Positions 59,371 to 64,000 of a stretch of 64,000 bases of DNA are shown here, piece after piece. Within the stretch, counting starts at the first letter, position 1, and each line of letters starts with the position of its first letter. This stretch comes from Hymenoscyphus infarciens (Eukaryota; Ascomycota; Leotiomycetes; Helotiales; Helotiaceae), in the NCBI GenBank assembly GCA_001414345.1, contig LLCB01000076.1, forward strand, positions 124,001-188,000, written 5' to 3'. The position numbers and the translations under genes were made by a program. A model generated the notes under the pieces. It was not told where the DNA came from. It worked only from the letters and a program-made list of their open reading frames with translations, and ran no database searches.

Positions 59371-62300
59371 ATGTACGTTTAGAGCCTCCTGCATTCCCGA
59401 ATCTTCATGGGAGGGCGCAGCCGCAAACTCTCTTTTCAACTTGGCCCGTATTGTGTCATAAAAGGTTGACCAAGTCATACTGATACATCTCCTCTCTTCC
59501 AGGAAGTTTGGAAAGCAGATTCAGAAGAGGCAACTCGAAGTCCCCGAATATGCGGCGAGCTTCGTAAACTACAAGGCCCTGAAGAAGGTCCGTCGATCCG
59601 AACCCTTGGTGTTGCACAAAAAGCAATATTCCCAGGCCTACTCTAGAGCCTATTGACCAAACAATTGAACATGTGTGCTGATACACTGGTGCCTGTAGCT
59701 TATCAAGAAGCTCTCTGCCACGCCGATACTCCTTTCCCAGAACGACGTTCACCGCCAAAATCATATCGTTGATTCCCAAGCGGCCCTGCAAGCAAACAAA
59801 GCTACTTTCTTCTTTCAACTGGTAAGTGATGGTCTCGGAATTAAAAGACACCATGCTGACATGAATGCACAGGAACGAGAGCTGGAGAAGGTCAATGCTT
59901 TCTATCTTCAAAAGGAGGCCGAGGTATGAACCCCTTTCCGTGCTGTTTTCCTCCTCTTGGTTGACGCGAAACAGCTCAAGATTCGCCTGAAGACTCTTCT
60001 AGACAAGAAGAAGGTTCTTCAGTCACGAACTGCAACTGCTTCTCGACGATCTGCCAAATTTACCACCTTGGAAGAGGGTTTCCAACAATTCGGAAACGAC
60101 CTGAACAAGCTCCAGCAGTTTGTCGAAATCAACGGAACGGCTTTCTCGAAAATCCTGAAAAAATGGGACAAAAGCTCCAAATCGAAGACGAAGGAACTCT
60201 ACTTGTCTCGTGCGGTCGAAGTCCAACCTTTCTTCAATGCGACCGTCATCAGCGAGTTGTCCGATCAGGCAACAACCAGTCTTCAGGAACTCGGAGCGTG
60301 GGTGGAGGGAGATCATGTCAGTTTTGATCGAAATCCGGACCACATCGTGAGTAGCCAGCATTTATTGGGAACCGATGAAGGCGATGCCGATACTCTGCTC
60401 TTGGAGACCGTGATTTCTGGCAATCTTGAAGCTCTAAAGGATTTGCTTCTACGGTTGAAGACAGCTGCAGACCCAAATGGTTCTCGCGATGTCGCATTGT
60501 TGGAACGAATCACTAGAACATTTCTTGCCGCAATCAACGAAGCCCCGGAACCCTCTTTGCAACTCTTACTCGATACTAATCTCGTCGATGTCCAATCTGA
60601 GGATGATATCAACGAACGAAATTGCCTTCATCAAGCTACCATCTATGGAAGCTCTTTTGTCCTCAAGGCAGGTCTATCCACTGGCGTCCTGGTAGACCGC
60701 ACAGACGTGTATGGTCGTGTGCCACTACATTATGCATGTATGCATGGTCGGTTAGATATGATGGAAGCTTTACTAAATGGTAAAATCCCAAAAATCCCCC
60801 TTTCTTGCATACGCTAAGCGAAAACAGCCGACGCATCTACAATTGATCTCATCGATCACGATAACTTCACACCCCTTATTCACGCAATTATACATGGCCA
60901 CCTGGAATGCGCGCAGAGACTGTTGCTGCGTTCCGCACGTCTCGATCCCATCTCGGATACAGACCACGTACCTTTGAACTTGGCTTGCGAACACGCTTCT
61001 GTCGAGATAGTCGAGCTTCTATTGAAGCATGGAGCAACTATTCTTCCAGACGCAGAAGGTTTATATCCACAGCATCTCGTTGCACGCTCCGGCCAAACTC
61101 CACAACTACTTCTACTTCTCAAAGATTACGGAGCCGACCTTGATCAAATCGACAAGCTTTATTCTTGGACCCCATTGTTCCACGCAGCAAGCGAAGGAAA
61201 TGTCCCATGCATGCAAACACTTCTGGATGTTGGAGTGAAGACTAGTCTAGTGGATGAGAAGGATCTTTCCGCAATGTACTACGCTGCATGGGAGGGACAC
61301 TTGGAGTGTATGCGATTACTATCTTCAATACCTGTTGAAACTCGAAGACAGGCTACTCAAACAACACAGTTCGGCGTAACAATCGGAAGCAGCGCTCCGG
61401 TCCCCATGAGTATTGATGCAGATGGCATCCCCGAACTCGAGCTTCCACCTCCAATTATCCCTCTAAGACGATATGGCCACAATTTCCTTGACACCAAGAC
61501 CTTTATACAGATCAGCTTCGAAGAAAATGGCGAGCAACCGATGATCTTTTTCCATGACAGTAAATACCCCGCTTCACGTCTTACGATTTCTTCGAAACTT
61601 TCCGATTTGATACCCAAGAATATTCTTCTTCCATTCCAGGAAGACACCCGACTTGTTTCCTTCCAAATTGATAATTTAGATTCCTTTGCGATCGATTTCG
61701 ATGTGTTTCCCACATATGGTGCCAGAGTAATTGCCAAGACTGTTGCATTACCTAGTACGTTTCGAGCATTGTTGAGCAGTTCTGGACGCTGCTGTTTACC
61801 TCTTTTCGACCCAAGATTAAGGGCCATTGGACAAATCACGTTCAATTTTCACGTCATCAAACCTTTCCAGGGGAAGCCGTTGGAGATTACGGATTTCGAA
61901 ACTTATTGGAAGGCCACCAGCCAGTTTGATCATAGGCCGAGTGCGTTTATTACTGGGTCGAGTTTGTCGGGTCAATATGTACAACTCTTCGTTCAGCACA
62001 CCTGCGATGGCGTCGCCGTTCTCTGGCCAAGATGGACTATCGATTATATGGATATTGAATTTCCGGTCAGTCGTCTCACGTACGCGCAATTCGTCAGCGC
62101 GGGATCTCGCCACGCGAGAAAAGCAGGAGATATCACAGCATTGCCAAATCTTTCACCAGATAGCATCGAACAGGTTCATCAAATCCTATCCAGCTCAGCC
62201 GTCTCCCTCAAGGATGGATTGGACCTGCTACCCCGAGGCATGCACGCCAACCTCCAAGTCCTCTACCCCTCCACAGACGAAGAAAAAGCTCTTCGTCTTG

Positions 62301-63027
62301 GTCCTACAGTTAATATCAACCTCTTCGGTGATGCCATCCTAGGAGTTGTCTTTGATCATGTTCGCACGCTGAGAGAACAACATCCGGACTCGATGAGATC
62401 TATCGTCTTTAGTTCGTATAACCCTACGGTTTGCACGGCGCTGAATTGGAAGCAACCTAATTACCCGGTTTTCCTATGTAATGATCTTGGGAGGGAAGGC
62501 GAGGTTGCGGGGCAGTCGAATGCTATTTCTAGTAGTGGGCGACGGACGACGAGTATTAAGGAGGCGGTGAGGATTGCGCAGGATAATAATTTTATGGGGT
62601 TGATTTGTGTTTCTAGGCTCTTGGTAAGATTCTCACCCTCTTCCTTTTTCCTTTTCCTTTTTTCCTCCTCCTTTTTTCCTCCTCCTTTTTTCCTCCTCCT
62701 TTTTTCCTCCTCCTTTTTTCCTCCTCCTTTTTTCCTCCTCCTTTTTTCCTCCTCCTTTTTCCCTCCTCCTTTTTTCCCTCCCCCCCTTTTTCCAAGTCGA
62801 TCAACCAATTTTGGAGTTGGTTTGCTAATGACTTTGTTGTGTAGGATATGGTTCCAGCGTTGGTTGACGCTATTAAAGCGCAGGGACTTGTTCTTGTTAC
62901 TGATAAGACTGCTGAGGGGCCGGAGCGGATGAATATCCATGATCCGTTCCCAAAATTACCAGAGGGGATTGATGGGGTGTTGAAGGCGAACGGGGTTTTG
63001 AGGTTTAATGAGAGTATTGATATGTAG
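59371..63027 (+). CDS. NUC-2/PHO81-like SPX-ankyrin-GDPD phosphate regulator
   Basis: Seven exons: 59371-59372, 59503-59587, 59699-59821, 59873-59923, 59975-60779, 60828-62623, 62845-63027; 1014 residues. The first intron splits the start codon: AT at the end of exon 1, G at the start of exon 2 (G AAG TTT GGA). The frame upstream reaches a TAA with no other ATG. The SPX domain opens with MKFGKQIQKRQLEVPEYAAS and continues to about residue 150 with basic LIKKLSATP and KWDKSSKSKTKELYL. Ankyrin repeats (TPLIHAIIHGHLECAQRLLL, VPLNLACEHASVEIVELLLK) follow, then a degenerate glycerophosphodiesterase-like half with VFSSYNPTVCTALNWKQPNY and PVFLCNDLG. NUC-2/PHO81 proteins inhibit the PHO85/PGOV cyclin-CDK under phosphate starvation; SPX binds inositol pyrophosphate. 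Confidence 0.93.
62624..62844 (+). repeat. NUC-2 intron 6 with 14-bp polypyrimidine repeat
   Basis: A 221-nt intron (GTAAGA...TGTAG), four times the usual length here. About 62655-62785 is made of CCTTTTTTCCTCCT units (about 9 copies) and is pure C/T on the + strand. A branch-like GCTAATGAC lies at 62824-62832, outside the array. Confidence 0.9.
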
Positions 63028-64000
63028 AGGCGGGGGTTGGGGTAGGGAGGGTACGATGGGGTAGGATTGGTGGATCGATTAGTCGAGTGAATGGAACTTG
63101 AGAAACTGAGAAACTGAGAAATTGAAAAATTGAAAAATTGAAAAAGAGATATTTAAGCTTGTGAAGTTTGAGGTGGAAATGGATGGGAAAATAGAAGTGT
63201 TTGTGCTACACTTTTGAAAAGGGAGGGCTGGGATTTCTTGAGGAGTAGAGTTAGGTTAGGCTGGTTGTAGTGTTAAGCTAGGATAGAGTCATGAAACTAT
63301 ACATATCGTATCGGAAAGCTTTCCATCTAACCCCTCCCCTATCAATCGCTACCAAGTACATAGAAAAAATAAAACTCGTGGTCTTGTGGTCTTATCTTTC
63401 CCCGAGCCCTGTCCCTGTTTTAGAGAATGATAAATAGATGGATAGATGGATGGATGGATGGGATGGGTTTCCATTGTGATATTATATTAGGAAAGAAAGG
63501 GTGGGTGAGTGAGTGAGTGAGTGAGTGAGTGAGTGGGTGAGTGAGAGAGTGAGTGAGAGTGAGAGATGTTGAGGAAAGAGTAAGTCTTGACTCTTAACTC
63601 TTGCTTGGGGGGGTAGGTGGAGGTTGTAGGAGGAGGTTTAGGTTTGGGTTTAGGTTGTAGGTTGTAGGTTTAGGTAGTAGGTTTAGGTTTGGGGAGTAGG
63701 TTTAGGTAGTAGGTTTAGGTTTGGGGAGTAGGAGTGGAGTGGAGTGGAGAGCTTATCTGTTACACGTCCTTTTTGTTATTGTAAAATGAATTAATAAAAA
63801 ATTGAAGGAGAAGGAGATCTGGTTTTTCTTTCTTTCTTTCTTTCTTTCTTTCTTGTTTTATTTTGTTTGTTCGAGCTAGCTAGCTAGCTAGCTAAGTGGA
63901 AGAGGAAGAGGAAGTATTAGTATTAGTATTATAAGAGATAAATAAATTAAAAGTTCGATTTATAAATACTACTCTAGAGATATCTTTATAAACTACGCTT
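63028..64000. other. 3' flank with dense microsatellites
   Basis: No gene seen. In order: GAGAAACTGA/GAAAAATTGA repeats (63100-63145), TGGA repeats (63436-63462), GTGA array (63503-63560), TTTAGG-type minisatellite (63628-63735), TTTC array (63824-63854), GCTA array (63875-63894). Sequence turns AT-rich at the window edge. Confidence 0.7.
63628..63735. repeat. GGTTTAGG/GTAGG minisatellite
   Basis: Built from GGTTTAGGTTTGGG and GTAGGTTTAGGTAGTAGG blocks; a longer unit of roughly 34-36 bp is repeated. Resembles the TTTAGG/TTTGGG repeat at 8434. Confidence 0.85.

Noticed and set aside
59456..59911. 151-codon minus-strand frame
   Set aside because: Runs across three introns and exons of the SPX region of NUC-2 on the other strand; no domain.
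62461..62940. Lys/Glu/Gly-rich minus-strand frame
   Set aside because: Product of the intron's homopyrimidine repeat read backwards; not a gene.

Overview
This window is nuclear DNA of a filamentous ascomycete. The genes carry short introns (about 43 to 130 nt) with GTAAGT/GTATGT-type donors and CTRAY-like branch sites, and the products are typical of Pezizomycotina: NUC-2/PHO81, an FHA-kinase-FHA checkpoint kinase, a HET-domain relic and an Msy-type MscS channel. TA-dense, gene-free islands look like repeats mutated by RIP. A leotiomycete-like genome is my guess from overall style; no marker here proves it.

Layout. 1-10 kb: an EF-hand MscS channel (1981-5117, +) and an intronless ELMO/CED-12-like protein (5633-7819, +), then an AT-rich repeat stretch. 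10.5-16 kb: a Kre9/Knh1-like cell-surface gene (+), an ECM4/GTO-type glutathione transferase broken by one in-frame TAG (-), and a five-exon hexose transporter (-). 16-23 kb: weak gene remnants, including a 15-residue-repeat reading frame, and a large AT-rich island that begins with a truncated hAT copy. 23.3-27.2 kb: the Rad53/Chk2-like kinase (-). 27.2-30.3 kb: a diverged duplicated leader region ahead of an unknown 185-residue protein. 31-34 kb: AT islands and a complete non-autonomous hAT element (32999-34119) with terminal inverted repeats and a perfect 8-bp target duplication. 35.7-43.5 kb: an unknown two-exon gene (-), a long gene-poor stretch with one orphan reading frame, and a Cys-rich single-pass membrane protein (+). 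44.6-46.1 kb: a YchF/YGR210C-type GTPase with a 10-nt microexon (-). 46.6-48.9 kb: gene fragments around two inverted-repeat elements. 49.4-57.8 kb: a HAL2-type bisphosphate nucleotidase (+), a 42-residue one-helix protein (+), a decayed HET gene (-), then GPI11/PIG-F (-) and a CUE5-like ubiquitin-binding protein (+) fired from a shared 304-bp promoter. 59.4-63.0 kb: NUC-2/PHO81 (+), whose ATG is split by an intron. The end is minisatellites.

The genes do not form one pathway or a biosynthetic cluster. They are housekeeping and signalling genes (phosphate sensing, DNA checkpoint, GPI anchor synthesis, sulfate/PAP metabolism, mechanosensing) separated by decaying transposons and pseudogenes. 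I found no clear new multi-gene system. The most useful observations are the gene-structure oddities (microexon, split start codon), the mobile elements whose ends can be fixed to the base, and three broken genes whose lesions can be pinpointed. All exon boundaries were read by eye from splice signals and reading-frame continuity; nothing was searched against a database.
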